Of a stretch of 64,000 nucleotides of DNA, positions 18,704 to 26,703 are shown piece after piece (position 1 is the first letter of the stretch; each line of letters begins with the position of its first letter). Source of the stretch: Mycolicibacter hiberniae (GTDB taxonomy: Bacteria > Actinomycetota > Actinomycetes > Mycobacteriales > Mycobacteriaceae); the NCBI RefSeq assembly GCF_010729485.1, contig NZ_AP022609.1:3968001-4032000 (forward strand), written 5' to 3'. Under the pieces are notes generated by a model, which worked only from the letters and a program-made list of their open reading frames with translations, searched no databases and was not told the DNA's origin. Position numbers and translations under genes: made by a program.

Positions 18704-19279
18704 ATGGCCTCCGATCTGCGACCCGGTCCCAACGATCCGCCTGCCGACGAGCTCGCCGCGGCCGAAGCCGCGTGGGCGGTGCTCGAGCAGGTGCTCAGCG
18801 GCATCACCAGCGACCAGTGGTCCAATCCGACGCCGTGCTCGGAGTTCGACGTGGCGCATCTGACCGAGCACCTGCTGCGCTCCATCACCCTGCTCGGCGG
18901 CGTGGCGGGCGCGCAGTTCGGGCCCGGCGAGCCCGGCGAGGCGCTCGCCGCGCGAGTCGGCTCGAAGGCCCGGCCCACCCTGGACGCCTGGCAACGCCGC
19001 GGGCTGGACGTAACCGTGTCGATCGGCGAGCATGAGCTGCCGGCGAGGGTCGCGGCCGGAATCCTGTCGGTGGAATTCCTGGTGCACGCCTGGGACTACG
19101 CGCAGGCGACCGGCCGCAGCGTGGACGCCGGCGAGCCGCTGGCGCAGTACGTGCTCGACTTGGCGCGCGCGATCATCACCCCGGAAGGCCGGGTGCAGGC
19201 GGGGTTCGACGAGCCTGTCGCGGTCGCCGACTCCGAACCGGCATTACGCCGGCTCCTCGCTTTCACCGGCCGGTCATAG
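18704..19279 (+). CDS. DinB-like/maleylpyruvate isomerase-family protein (Rv3773c-like, TIGR03086 type)
   Basis: A 191-residue protein of the DinB/mycothiol-dependent maleylpyruvate isomerase superfamily. Visible features are the N-terminal helix ending WSNPTPCSEFDVAHLTEHLL (residues about 40-58), with the first metal-binding His, and FLVHAWDYAQATGRS (about 128-142), with the second His pair. These four-helix-bundle enzymes bind zinc and often use mycothiol as cofactor in actinobacteria. The substrate is unknown. It is divergent from echA21 and is followed 56 bp later by the TerC gene on the same strand. Confidence 0.82.
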   Translation: MASDLRPGPNDPPADELAAAEAAWAVLEQVLSGITSDQWSNPTPCSEFDVAHLTEHLLRSITLLGGVAGAQFGPGEPGEALAARVGSKARPTLDAWQRRGLDVTVSIGEHELPARVAAGILSVEFLVHAWDYAQATGRSVDAGEPLAQYVLDLARAIITPEGRVQAGFDEPVAVADSEPALRRLLAFTGRS

Positions 19280-19305
19280 CTTCGCTACCTGCGCGCCAGC
19301 CGTCT

Positions 19306-19333
19306 GTCGCCCACGCCGTCTAGCGTGGGTGAC
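19306..19333 (+). promoter_or_regulatory. Inverted repeat at the ribosome binding region of terC-like gene
   Basis: GTCGCCCACGC at 19306-19316 pairs with GCGTGGGTGAC at 19323-19333 (10 of 11 positions, 6-base spacer), ending two bases before the ATG. It covers the place where a ribosome binding site should be. It could be a protein operator or a hairpin that controls translation. No riboswitch consensus is recognised. Confidence 0.5.
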
Positions 19334-19335
19334 AC

Positions 19336-20295
19336 ATGAACGTCGCGGGGTGGGTTTGGGGGCTGACCGTCGTCGGCCTGATGGGGCTCGTGGTTTTCGA
19401 CTTCGTCTTCCACGTGCGGGAACCGCACGTCCCGACGCTGCGGGAGGCCGCGATCTGGTCGGCCGGCTATGTCGGCGTCGCGGTGGCCTTCGGGCTCGGC
19501 CTGCTCGTGTTCGGCGGGGCCGGCGCCGGCTCGGAGTACTTCGCCGGCTACATCACCGAAAAGGCCCTCTCGGTCGACAACCTCTTCGTCTTCCTGGTCA
19601 TCATCACCTCGTTCGGTGTTCCCCGCGAGCAGCAGCAGAAGGTGTTGCTGTTCGGGATCACCCTGTCCCTGCTCGCCCGGACCGGCTTCATCTTCCTCGG
19701 CGCCGCCCTGATCAGCACCTTCTCCTGGGCGTTCTACTTCTTCGGTCTGATCCTGCTGCTCACCGCTCACAAAATGCTGCGGTCGGGTCGGCGCGAAGCG
19801 TCGCACCAGGCCCACGCCGGCGTCGTCCGGTTGGCCCGGAAGGTCGTCGGGGGCCCGATGCTGCTGGTGATGACCGCTATCGCCGGCACGGATGTGATCT
19901 TCGCCCTCGACTCGATTCCGGCGATCTTCGGGCTCACCCAGAACACCTACATCGTGTTCACCGCCACGGCGTTCTCGCTGCTGGGCCTGCGGCAGCTCTA
20001 CTTCTTGATCGACGGCCTGCTCGACCGGCTCGTCTACCTGTCCCAGGGCCTGTCGGTGATCCTCGGGTTCATCGGGGTGAAGCTGATCCTGCACGCATTG
20101 CACGACAACAACCTGCCGATGATCAACGGCGGCAAACCGGTCAACGTCATCGAGATCGGCACCGGGCCGTCACTGTTGGTGATCCTCGGCATATTGGGCG
20201 TCACCGTCGTCGCGTCGCTGGGCCACCGACGGGAAGCGCGGGACGCACATCAGAGCGAGACCGGGCGCCATCGAGAGCTTGCGCGGCGGCGCTGA
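19336..20295 (+). CDS. TerC-family integral membrane protein
   Basis: A 319-residue polytopic membrane protein with about eight hydrophobic helices. The TerC signatures are EKALSVDNLFVF (residues 75-86) and FALDSIPAIFGL (about 192-203); their acidic residues lie in the membrane. TerC/Alx proteins are linked to tellurite resistance, manganese export and metalation of secreted enzymes. The C-terminal 25 residues are basic and hydrophilic (HRREARDAHQ), likely cytoplasmic. Start ATG 19336 follows a hairpin immediately upstream. No other tellurium or manganese genes are adjacent, so the metal cannot be named. Confidence 0.9.
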   Translation: MNVAGWVWGLTVVGLMGLVVFDFVFHVREPHVPTLREAAIWSAGYVGVAVAFGLGLLVFGGAGAGSEYFAGYITEKALSVDNLFVFLVIITSFGVPREQQQKVLLFGITLSLLARTGFIFLGAALISTFSWAFYFFGLILLLTAHKMLRSGRREASHQAHAGVVRLARKVVGGPMLLVMTAIAGTDVIFALDSIPAIFGLTQNTYIVFTATAFSLLGLRQLYFLIDGLLDRLVYLSQGLSVILGFIGVKLILHALHDNNLPMINGGKPVNVIEIGTGPSLLVILGILGVTVVASLGHRREARDAHQSETGRHRELARRR

Positions 20296-20319
20296 GTCCC
20301 TGATCGCCGCGCAACGGCT

Positions 20320-20508
20320 TTAGCGGCGGTCGCCCTCGGTGTCGTCGAAGAACCGCCACTGGCCGTCGAGATCGACTTCCATCCGCCACCCCAATTCGGT
20401 GTTGTCGGCCTTGACGTCGACAAACCAGGCGTGCGCGTCTTCGGCACTGGCGATGTCTTTGGTGTCCACGACTTCGCCTCGTGGGTCCAGTACTCGATAG
20501 GTTGACAT
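20320..20508 (-). CDS. Conserved small hypothetical protein (62 aa)
   Basis: A 62-residue acidic protein, MSTYRVLDPRGEVVD at its start, with Trp/Glu-rich core (AWFVDVKAD, LGWRMEVDLDG) and an FFDDTEG tail. No Cys, signal or membrane segment. The evenly spread aromatic residues and plausible two-strand/helix/two-strand pattern look like a real folded domain, and I believe similar short proteins occur across mycobacteria, but I cannot assign a function. It shares its strand with the DUF4334 gene upstream (70 bp gap) and converges on the TerC gene. Confidence 0.65.
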   Translation of the reverse strand: MSTYRVLDPRGEVVDTKDIASAEDAHAWFVDVKADNTELGWRMEVDLDGQWRFFDDTEGDRR

Positions 20509-20578
20509 GCATTGGGGGTTCCCGCACGTCGGCGCGGCGAATCGTGGTTGTCCGCCGCAATCACGCTGAAGCGCGGCG

Positions 20579-21046
20579 CTACACCCGCTCGAGATAGAAG
20601 TAGAAGTACTTGCCGTTGTCCAGCACGCCCTTGCCGTTCATGATGCCCAGCACGGTGTCGTTGTCGATCCGCTTGAAGTGGTCGTGAGTGGGCTGGCCGT
20701 CGTAGACCATGGTCGCCACGACCTCGCCGCGGAACTCCTCGGCCCACAGGCTCGCCTCGCCCTTGCCGAGCTTGACGTTGGAGAACTTGTTGCCGTCGTC
20801 ATCCAGGCACACCAGCGGCTGGACATCGGTCACCGAGTTGAAGGTCTTGCCGAACCAGCGGGCCTTTTCCAGCAGGCCGTTCATCCGGTGGCCGGTGACG
20901 AACTCCCCGCCGTGCCACTCGCCGATCATCTGGTCGAGGGTGGCCGGCGGCAGCAACGCCCAGAACTCGTCGATCTCGGCGTCGGGGATCTGCCCGGTGC
21001 GCTCCCGCAGGGCATTAAAGGTGGTGCGGGCCTGTTCTTCGTTCAT
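20579..21046 (-). CDS. DUF4334 / GXWXG-domain protein
   Basis: About 155 residues. The N-terminal half carries the GxWxG-type motif (IGEWHGGEFVTGH, near residue 45) and the C-terminal half a DUF4334 domain with MVYDGQPTHDHFKR and a FYFYLERV tail. These proteins look like lipocalin-type ligand binders; function is unknown. I prefer ATG 21046 because AAAGGA lies nine bases upstream; ATG 21055 sits directly on that site. It is followed on the same strand by the small hypothetical and preceded, 14 bases away, by an SRPBCC protein, suggesting a ligand-handling operon. Confidence 0.8.
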   Translation of the reverse strand: MNEEQARTTFNALRERTGQIPDAEIDEFWALLPPATLDQMIGEWHGGEFVTGHRMNGLLEKARWFGKTFNSVTDVQPLVCLDDDGNKFSNVKLGKGEASLWAEEFRGEVVATMVYDGQPTHDHFKRIDNDTVLGIMNGKGVLDNGKYFYFYLERV

Positions 21047-21060
21047 GGTGGACATTCCTT

Positions 21061-21474
21061 TCAGGCGGCCTTGTTCACGGCCCGCTTGAGGCCGAACAGC
21101 AGGGCGTGGGAGAGCGCCGTGGCGATCCCGGGCAGGCGATTGTCGGCGCTGACGGTGTAACGGATCTCGGTACCGGATCCCGTCGGCCGCAGGGCCACTT
21201 CGCCGACGTAGTTGCGGAACGGGATGCCCGACACGCCCCGGTAGCTCAACCGCTGTTCCGGCTCGAACGCGATGATCTCCTCCACCAGCGGCGCCATCCC
21301 CGGCACGGCCTGAATACGACGCTGGGCGCCGACGCCGTTGGGCGCCGGGGTTCCCGGCGCGATCACGGTGATCTTCAGACCGGGTGCCCAGGCGGACATG
21401 CCCTCATAGTCGGTGAGCACCGCCCACACGTGAGCCGCGGATGCGGCGACGTTGGCAGTCGCGGTCGCGTGCAT
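21061..21474 (-). CDS. SRPBCC (START-like) family protein
   Basis: A 137-residue single-domain protein of the polyketide cyclase/SRPBCC fold, which binds hydrophobic ligands in a helix-grip cavity. The typical N-terminal pattern ASAAHVWAVLTDYEGMSAWAP (residues about 10-30) and the strand YRGVSGIPFRNYVGEV are visible; the long C-terminal helix is ALSHALLFGLKRAVNKAA. Start ATG 21474 is backed by GAGGAGG seven bases upstream. The longer open frame to 21699 overlaps hisC2 and lacks this support. Ligand unknown. Confidence 0.83.
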   Translation of the reverse strand: MHATATANVAASAAHVWAVLTDYEGMSAWAPGLKITVIAPGTPAPNGVGAQRRIQAVPGMAPLVEEIIAFEPEQRLSYRGVSGIPFRNYVGEVALRPTGSGTEIRYTVSADNRLPGIATALSHALLFGLKRAVNKAA

Positions 21475-21484
21475 AAGTTCCTCC

Positions 21485-22543
21485 TCAGCGGTACGTCTGT
21501 GCGAACCGTAACAGCGCGTCGTTCTCCTCGGGCGCGCCGATGGTGACCCGGACGCCGTCCTGCCCGTAGGGGCGGACCACGATGGCCGCCGCCGCGGCGG
21601 CAGCCACGAAGTCGCCGGTGCGCTCGGCCAGCGGCAGCCACACGAAGTTGGACTGCGAATCCGGCAGTTCGAACCCGGCCGCTCGCAGCGCGGCGGCAAC
21701 CCGGGACCGTTCGGCCACGACCGCGTCGGTGCGGGCCATCAGCTCATCTGCGGCGTCCAGCGACGCGATGCCGGCGACCTGCGCCGCGCTGGAGACCGTG
21801 AACGGGACGTAGACCTTGCCCAGCGCGGTGATGATCTCCGGATCGCCGACCGCATAGCCCAGTCGCAGGCCGGCCAGCCCGTAGGCTTTCGAGAAGGTCC
21901 GCAGCACAACCACATTCGGGTACCGGCGGACCAGCCCCAGGCTGTCGGGAACCAGGCCGTCGCGAATGTACTCCACGTAGGCCTCGTCGATGGCGACCAG
22001 AATGTGCGAGGGCACCGCGGCGACGAACCGTGCCAGCGCGGCGGGGTCGACCACGGTGGAGGTCGGATTGTTGGGATTGCACACGAAGATCAGCCGCGTG
22101 CGGTCGGTGATGGCGGCCAGCATCGCGTCCAGGTCGTAGGTGTGTTCGCGTAGGGGCACCTGCACCGGCACGGCGCCGGCGGTGCGCACCTGCAGGGGAT
22201 AGATCTCGAAGCTGCGCCAGCCGAACACCACCTCGTCGCCCGCGCCGGCGCTGATCTGGATGAGCTGCTGGCACAGACTGACCGACCCGCAGCCGGCCGC
22301 GACGTGCTGCGGGCCGAAACCGACGTGCTCGGCCAGTCGGGCACGCAGGGCGGCGTAGCCGTTGTCGGGGTAGCGGTTCGTGTTGGCCAGGGCGGCCTCG
22401 ACGGCCTTGACCACGCTGGGCAGCGGGGGCAACACCGTCTCGTTGCTGGCGAGTTTGATCGAACCCGGGACCGTCTTGCCCTCGACGTAGGCTGGCAGAG
22501 CGGCCATCTCGGGGCGCAGTCTGGCGGTCACGGACCACAGCAT
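21485..22543 (-). CDS. hisC2: Aromatic/histidinol-phosphate aminotransferase, HisC2/Pat type
   Basis: A 352-residue class I/II PLP aminotransferase that is very close to my memory of M. tuberculosis Rv3772 (353 residues), which acts on aromatic amino acids (phenylpyruvate/prephenate step) and is called HisC2, Pat or ArAT. Counting from ATG 22543, the PLP lysine is K219 in FSKAYGLAG, the pyridine-N aspartate is D186 in AIDEAY and N158 lies in CNPNNPTS. The homologue starts MTARLRPE, so GTG 22531 is a possible start. The physiological link to tyrA in this window (prephenate to tyrosine) is consistent, though the genes are 12 kb apart. The frame remains open upstream through two tRNA genes, which is not coding. 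Confidence 0.9.
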   Translation of the reverse strand: MLWSVTARLRPEMAALPAYVEGKTVPGSIKLASNETVLPPLPSVVKAVEAALANTNRYPDNGYAALRARLAEHVGFGPQHVAAGCGSVSLCQQLIQISAGAGDEVVFGWRSFEIYPLQVRTAGAVPVQVPLREHTYDLDAMLAAITDRTRLIFVCNPNNPTSTVVDPAALARFVAAVPSHILVAIDEAYVEYIRDGLVPDSLGLVRRYPNVVVLRTFSKAYGLAGLRLGYAVGDPEIITALGKVYVPFTVSSAAQVAGIASLDAADELMARTDAVVAERSRVAAALRAAGFELPDSQSNFVWLPLAERTGDFVAAAAAAAIVVRPYGQDGVRVTIGAPEENDALLRFAQTYR

Positions 22544-22618
22544 ATGTGGGCCGGTACTGGCGTTGTGCCCCGCGGTTTCAGAAGTCGGGGAGTGATCCGG
22601 TACCCTCAACGAGTTCGA

Positions 22619-22707
22619 GGAGGCGTGCCAGAGCGGCCGAATGGGACTCACTGCTAATGAGTTGTCCCCTTTACGGGGGACCGGAGGTTCAAATCCTCTC
22701 GCCTCCG
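22619..22707 (+). tRNA. tRNA-Ser (anticodon GCT)
   Basis: Acceptor GGAGGCG pairs with CGCCTCC at 22700-22706; discriminator G 22707, CCA not encoded. The anticodon loop CTGCTAA gives GCT, reading AGC/AGU. A long variable arm (TTGTCCCC...CGGGGGAC) marks it as serine. Confidence 0.95.
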
Positions 22708-22744
22708 CAACGGCCGAGCTTGCTCGACCGACAACTGAAGACCG

Positions 22745-22817
22745 GCGCCCGTAGCTCAACGGATAGAGCATCTGACTACGGATCAGAAGGTTGGGGGTTC
22801 GAATCCCTTCGGGCGCA
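22745..22817 (+). tRNA. tRNA-Arg (anticodon ACG)
   Basis: Acceptor GCGCCCG pairs with CGGGCGC at 22810-22816; discriminator A 22817, no encoded CCA. The anticodon loop CTACGGA gives ACG, whose A34 needs conversion to inosine by TadA (gene at 35882). The 3' two-thirds of this gene overlaps, antisense, the end of a membrane-protein frame. Confidence 0.95.
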
Positions 22818-23550
22818 CGCACGGTTCGTCCCGGCGCAGGTTGGGCCGGAACCACGCGTTCTTGGCCTGCCACGATCGCGCCAGTCCGTAGGCGAAGACA
22901 GCCACCGACAGGCTGACGCATACCAAGATGGCCGGGCCGCCGAATCGGCCCAGACAGATCGAGACGATTGCGACCACGCCGCCGGCCACCGCGAACCCCA
23001 TGGCTGTCGAGTAGAGGACCAGCGTCGTCCTGGCCCGCTGATCGCGCCGTAGCGACCACATCAGCCGGCCGACATAGCCGGTCAGGAACGTCAGCAACGT
23101 GCACGTCGTCACTGCGAAGACGGTCAGCCAGCGATCGCCGGTCTGCCGGGTGAGCATGTCCGGCTCAAACGTGAGTGGGGAACTGACGAACGCCACCAGC
23201 ATCACCGCGACACCCAGGCCCACCGGCATCAGGAGGTGCTTGCGCATGATCGGCCACACGTGCGGCGGGGCGGTGAGGCGCACCAGCATGTGGTAGATGT
23301 TGCCGATCACACCGGCGATAAGGCACAGCCAACCGGCCAGCTGCTGTACGTACCACAGCCCGAACAGGCCGTGCAGGGCCGGGCCCAGCTGGGTGCCGAC
23401 CCACGGCGTCAGCAGGAACAGCGCGCACCCCTCCATCGCGATGGCGAAGGTGGCGCCGGCCTCCCACCGCGACCGCCAGGTGTCGCGGCGAACCCACAGG
23501 CAGTAACCGACGATCATCAGGGTGGCCGCGGTGATGGCAGATGTCAGCAC
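22783..23550 (-). CDS. 7-TM membrane protein, tandem paralogue 1 (reads into tRNA-Arg)
   Basis: About 255 residues with seven predicted hydrophobic helices. It shares with the next two genes the blocks LWVRRDTWRSRWE (residues 18-30), a P-W after helix 2, GxWxxQQLAGWLC, NIYHML and a C-terminal RSWQAKNAWF. The homologous part ends at AWF; its siblings stop 7-18 residues later, but this frame has no stop there and continues as RPNLRRDEPCVRPKGFEPPTF-type sequence that is simply the antisense of tRNA-Arg, ending at 22783 inside the tRNA. Start GTG 23550, seven bases after the stop of paralogue 2. Family not firmly recognised; the layout resembles the membrane part of MAB_1171c-family putative transporters (from memory). 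Confidence 0.75.
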   Translation of the reverse strand: MLTSAITAATLMIVGYCLWVRRDTWRSRWEAGATFAIAMEGCALFLLTPWVGTQLGPALHGLFGLWYVQQLAGWLCLIAGVIGNIYHMLVRLTAPPHVWPIMRKHLLMPVGLGVAVMLVAFVSSPLTFEPDMLTRQTGDRWLTVFAVTTCTLLTFLTGYVGRLMWSLRRDQRARTTLVLYSTAMGFAVAGGVVAIVSICLGRFGGPAILVCVSLSVAVFAYGLARSWQAKNAWFRPNLRRDEPCVRPKGFEPPTF

Positions 23551-23557
23551 TGGCCGT

Positions 23558-24280
23558 TCACCGCCGCCTGTCGCCGGGGGCGAACCAGGCGCTCTTGGCC
23601 TTCCAGGACCGAGCAGACCCGTAGGCGAAGGTTCCCCCCGCCACACAGATGCAGAACCAGATGCCGGGGCTGGCGTCGTCCCCGGCGACCCAGGACGAGC
23701 CGACCACGAGCAGGCCCGCGGCGATGGCAGCCGTCATCGAGACCAGGTGCAGGTCCAAGGTGCGCTTGGCGCGCGGATCATGGCGCAACGCCAACATCAG
23801 CCGGCTGGAGTAGGCGCTCAGGTAAAGCGCCAGCGAGCCGCCGACCAGGAAGTACACCAGCATCCAGCCATCGGCCCGGGGTGCGGCCAGCACATCGCGC
23901 TGGTAGGTCTGATCGGAACGCAGGTAGGCCAGCACCATCACGGCAACCCCCAGAACGATCGGAATCAGCAGGTGGCGGCGCATGATGACCCGCACGTGAA
24001 CGGGGTCGGCGAGCCGCAGCAGCATGTGGTAGATGTTCGCCGTCACGGCCACGATCAGGCATAGGTGGCCGACCAGCGCCGGGGTGTTCCACACCCCGAG
24101 GACGTCGTGGAGCACTGGGCCGATGTCGGCTGCGGCCCACGGCGACATCAGGAGCAGCGCACAGGCCAGGAGCGCCAACGCGAGGGTGGCGGCGTTCTCC
24201 CAGCGCGTCGACCAGGTGTCGCGGCGCACCCAGAGGCTATAGGCGAGCAGCGCCAACGTGGCGATCAGGATTCCGGTCAT
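23558..24280 (-). CDS. 7-TM membrane protein, tandem paralogue 2
   Basis: 240 residues, seven hydrophobic helices, no signal peptide. Shared blocks are YSLWVRRDTWSTRWE (residues 14-28), MSPWAA, LGVWNTPALVGHLC, NIYHMLLRL, HDPRAK and SARSWKAKSAWF before a short basic tail. Start ATG 24280; the stop of paralogue 3 is nine bases upstream. The repeated Trp/Arg motif at the end of helix 1 and the RSWxAK motif at the end of helix 7 would both face the same side of the membrane. Function unknown; inferred to act with its two siblings. Confidence 0.82.
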   Translation of the reverse strand: MTGILIATLALLAYSLWVRRDTWSTRWENAATLALALLACALLLMSPWAAADIGPVLHDVLGVWNTPALVGHLCLIVAVTANIYHMLLRLADPVHVRVIMRRHLLIPIVLGVAVMVLAYLRSDQTYQRDVLAAPRADGWMLVYFLVGGSLALYLSAYSSRLMLALRHDPRAKRTLDLHLVSMTAAIAAGLLVVGSSWVAGDDASPGIWFCICVAGGTFAYGSARSWKAKSAWFAPGDRRR

Positions 24281-24289
24281 CGCGTGTTC

Positions 24290-25042
24290 TCAGGACAGGG
24301 CTTGCGGGGGATTCGGCTGCGCCACCGGGCGTTCGGAGCTGGTGAACCACGCGGCTTTGGCCTGCCAGGACCGGGCCGAGCCGTAGGCGAAGATACAGAT
24401 GGCTGCGCACACGCACAGCCAGACCAGGGTGCTCAGGTCGGCGTGGATCCAGGTGGTGCTCAACTGCGCCAGCATGCCCGCCAGGCCGAAGCCTGATGAC
24501 AGCGTGTAGAGCTCGACGGTCTCCTTGGCCCGCGGATCCGACCGCGATATCAGTAACAGCCGGGTAGCGACGATGCCCAGGTAGATCAGCGTGGAGGAGA
24601 CCACCGCCCAGTACGCGGTGTGCCAGTGGTTGGAGCCCACGGTTGCGAAGCCGTCCGCGTTGTAGCCGGAGTCGGCGGCCAGGAACAGCGCGACCATCGC
24701 GACCATGGCGACCTGGACTGGGCGCGCCACCCTCCGGCGGAACCAGGGACCCATCTGGTCCAGCGAGGCCACGCGTGCCAGGACGTGGTAGGCATTGGCC
24801 GCGACGGCGATGACGAAGCAGAGGTGACCGGCCAGCTGCTGAAGGTTCCACACCCCGGTGGCCCGGTGCATCAACGGCCCGAGAGTTTCGGAGACCCACG
24901 GCGACATCAGCGCCAATCCGATGGCCTCCAGCGCCAGGGCCAGGGTGACGCCGATCTCCCAGCGCGACCACCAGGTGTGGCGGCGCACCCACAGGCTGTA
25001 CAGCGTCACCAGCACGGTGACACCCATGAGGGCCGACATCAT
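24290..25042 (-). CDS. 7-TM membrane protein, tandem paralogue 3 (first in operon)
   Basis: About 250 residues (ATG 25042, or 25039), seven hydrophobic helices: roughly 3-18, 30-48, 66-88, 110-126, 145-167, 178-200 and 208-228. Shared blocks are YSLWVRRHTWWSRWE, MSPWVSETLGPLMH, TGVWNLQQLAGHLC and SARSWQAKAAWF. The hydrophilic tail is Pro-rich (RPVAQPNPPQALS). The open frame extends to 25108 but that would overlap the HTH gene. Its order TM1-RR-TM2-P...H-TGVxN-TM3 resembles the N-terminal membrane region of MAB_1171c-family putative transporters, which also sit beside small HTH genes; this comparison is from memory and not a firm assignment. Confidence 0.8.
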   Translation of the reverse strand: MMSALMGVTVLVTLYSLWVRRHTWWSRWEIGVTLALALEAIGLALMSPWVSETLGPLMHRATGVWNLQQLAGHLCFVIAVAANAYHVLARVASLDQMGPWFRRRVARPVQVAMVAMVALFLAADSGYNADGFATVGSNHWHTAYWAVVSSTLIYLGIVATRLLLISRSDPRAKETVELYTLSSGFGLAGMLAQLSTTWIHADLSTLVWLCVCAAICIFAYGSARSWQAKAAWFTSSERPVAQPNPPQALS

Positions 25043-25070
25043 GGGTCGACCGTACTTCGTGGCGACGCCG

Positions 25071-25388
25071 CTATACGGGCGGTTTGTCCAGATTGGCTTT
25101 GAGATCACCCAAGCGCAGCGGGGGCGTCGGGGGCGGCGCCGTTTCCAGGTATTCGGCCACGGCGTCGTGCTCGATCAATCCGAACCGCACCTGAAGGTCG
25201 ACGGGATTGAGCCCGAAATACCTCGCCACTCGGATCAGGTTGTCCGCACTGATCAACCGCCCTTCATGGGCCGCTTTGTAGTAGGCGGACTTGCGGTAGC
25301 CGAATGCCTCGTAGACCTCGCTCGCGCCGAGCGGCCTGCCCACAAGGTACGGCAACACTACGGTTGGGTCTTTGTGACGATCGTCCAC
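25071..25388 (-). CDS. Small HTH regulator heading the 7-TM operon
   Basis: 105 residues from GTG 25388. The core reads GASEVYEAFGYRKSAYY (residues 21-37) and SADNLIRVARYFGLNPVDLQVRFGLI (about 46-71), a helix-turn-helix pattern of the XRE/Cro-like type often seen in actinobacterial regulators that sit beside membrane-protein genes. The C-terminal 30 residues are Pro-rich (ETAPPPTPP) and probably disordered. It lies 28 bp before the first 7-TM gene on the same strand. The upstream gap 25389-25455 is unusually AT-rich for this genome and, on the minus strand, has TAAAAT that could serve as a -10 element. Probably an autoregulator of the operon; inference. Confidence 0.7.
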   Translation of the reverse strand: MDDRHKDPTVVLPYLVGRPLGASEVYEAFGYRKSAYYKAAHEGRLISADNLIRVARYFGLNPVDLQVRFGLIEHDAVAEYLETAPPPTPPLRLGDLKANLDKPPV

Positions 25389-25455
25389 AGCAATACACCT
25401 TAGCTCTCGTTCGTGGACCGCACAAGTATTTTAGCGACTCGGCGGAGCGTAATTC

Positions 25456-26703
25456 CTACTGAGACCGACTGGGAGTAAGCAATTCAAGCATCCCACGGGC
25501 CGCAATCCTGGTTCCGGCCGGGATAGCGGAAAGGTCGATCACATAGTCCGGCGAATGCGGGGCATAAGGGAACAATTGACCCCGTTCAGCGCACTTCGCG
25601 TACACCTTCGGATCGGCGATTCCGACCAGGAGATACGCCAGCGGCACCTCATGATGTGGCCCTTTGAGCAGGTGACAGTCCTCCGAGCCCGTCCCCGCCG
25701 GCAGGTCACGCAAGACGTGGGATTCGCCCAGCAGATCGCCCAGCGCGGTGGCCACCCGATCGGTGAGAGCCGGGTCGTTGACCAGCGGGGGTGCGCCGCC
25801 GGCCATGGTGATGGTGGGCAACCGGTCATCGGGCATGCCGTAGCTGCGCGCTATCCCGGTGCAGATCGCCCGAATGCCGGTGAGCATCTGCTCGCGCACC
25901 TGCGGGTTGAACCAGCGCAGGTTGACCTTGAGCAGCGCCCGGTCCGGGATCACGTTGTAGGTGCCGCCGGCCTGCACCGAACCGACTGTGAGCACCGCGG
26001 TCTCGTTCGGCGCGATGGTGCGGCTGACGATCGACTGGAACTGCACGACGGCCTGCGCGGCCATCAACACGGTGTCGCGGGCCAACTGCGGCATCGACCC
26101 GTGCCCGCCGACGCCGTGGAAAACCACGTCGAGCTGGTCGGTGCCGGCCATCCGCTCGCCGCCGGCCGCGGCCACCATCCCCACCGGTAGCGGGACGGTG
26201 TGCAGGGCCAGGAACGCATCCGGCCGTGGGGCGACGTCGTAGAGGCCACCGGCGACCATGGCCGCCGCGCCGGCGATCAGCTCCTCGGCCGGCTGACCGA
26301 CCAACACCGCCGTACCCGACCACGAGTCGGTGGTCTGGGCCAGCACCTTGGCCATCCCCAGCATCCAGGTGACGTGCGCGTCGTGGCCGCACATGTGGCC
26401 CAGTTCCGGGCTGCTGCTCGCGTAGTCCAGTCCGGTGGCCTCCGGCACGTGCAGCGCGTCCATGTCGGCGCGGTACATCACCACCGGGCCCGGGCCGTTG
26501 GCCAGCACAGCGACCACCCCGGTCTGGCCGATCCCGGTGGTCACCGTCAGGCCCAGGTCACTGAGTGCCTGTGCGACGGTTCGCGCGGTACGCACTTCGT
26601 GAAACCCCAACTCGGGGTGACGATGCAGATCCTTGAAGATCTCGACCAACCGCCGGGTATCGGCGGCGACGATGTCGTCGACGCGCTCGGCCAGGCCGGT
26701 CAC
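25456..26703 (-). CDS. M20 family amidohydrolase (AmiA/HipO-like)
   Basis: A 415-residue zinc-dependent amidohydrolase/carboxypeptidase of the M20D group, which removes acyl or indole-acetyl groups from amino acids or cleaves small amides. Metal-site motifs are YRADMDALHVPE (about residue 80), GHMCGHDAHV (about 107) and GQPAEE (about 141); the lid domain carries GVGGHGSMPQ (about 186). A late H is in LKGPHHEVPLAY. GTG 26703 overlaps the TGA of the upstream phosphotransferase gene, so translation is coupled. The frame runs open to 26865 within that gene. M. tuberculosis has paralogues AmiA1/AmiB1; exact orthology is not claimed. Cytoplasmic: no signal peptide. Confidence 0.9.
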   Translation of the reverse strand: MTGLAERVDDIVAADTRRLVEIFKDLHRHPELGFHEVRTARTVAQALSDLGLTVTTGIGQTGVVAVLANGPGPVVMYRADMDALHVPEATGLDYASSSPELGHMCGHDAHVTWMLGMAKVLAQTTDSWSGTAVLVGQPAEELIAGAAAMVAGGLYDVAPRPDAFLALHTVPLPVGMVAAAGGERMAGTDQLDVVFHGVGGHGSMPQLARDTVLMAAQAVVQFQSIVSRTIAPNETAVLTVGSVQAGGTYNVIPDRALLKVNLRWFNPQVREQMLTGIRAICTGIARSYGMPDDRLPTITMAGGAPPLVNDPALTDRVATALGDLLGESHVLRDLPAGTGSEDCHLLKGPHHEVPLAYLLVGIADPKVYAKCAERGQLFPYAPHSPDYVIDLSAIPAGTRIAARGMLELLTPSRSQ

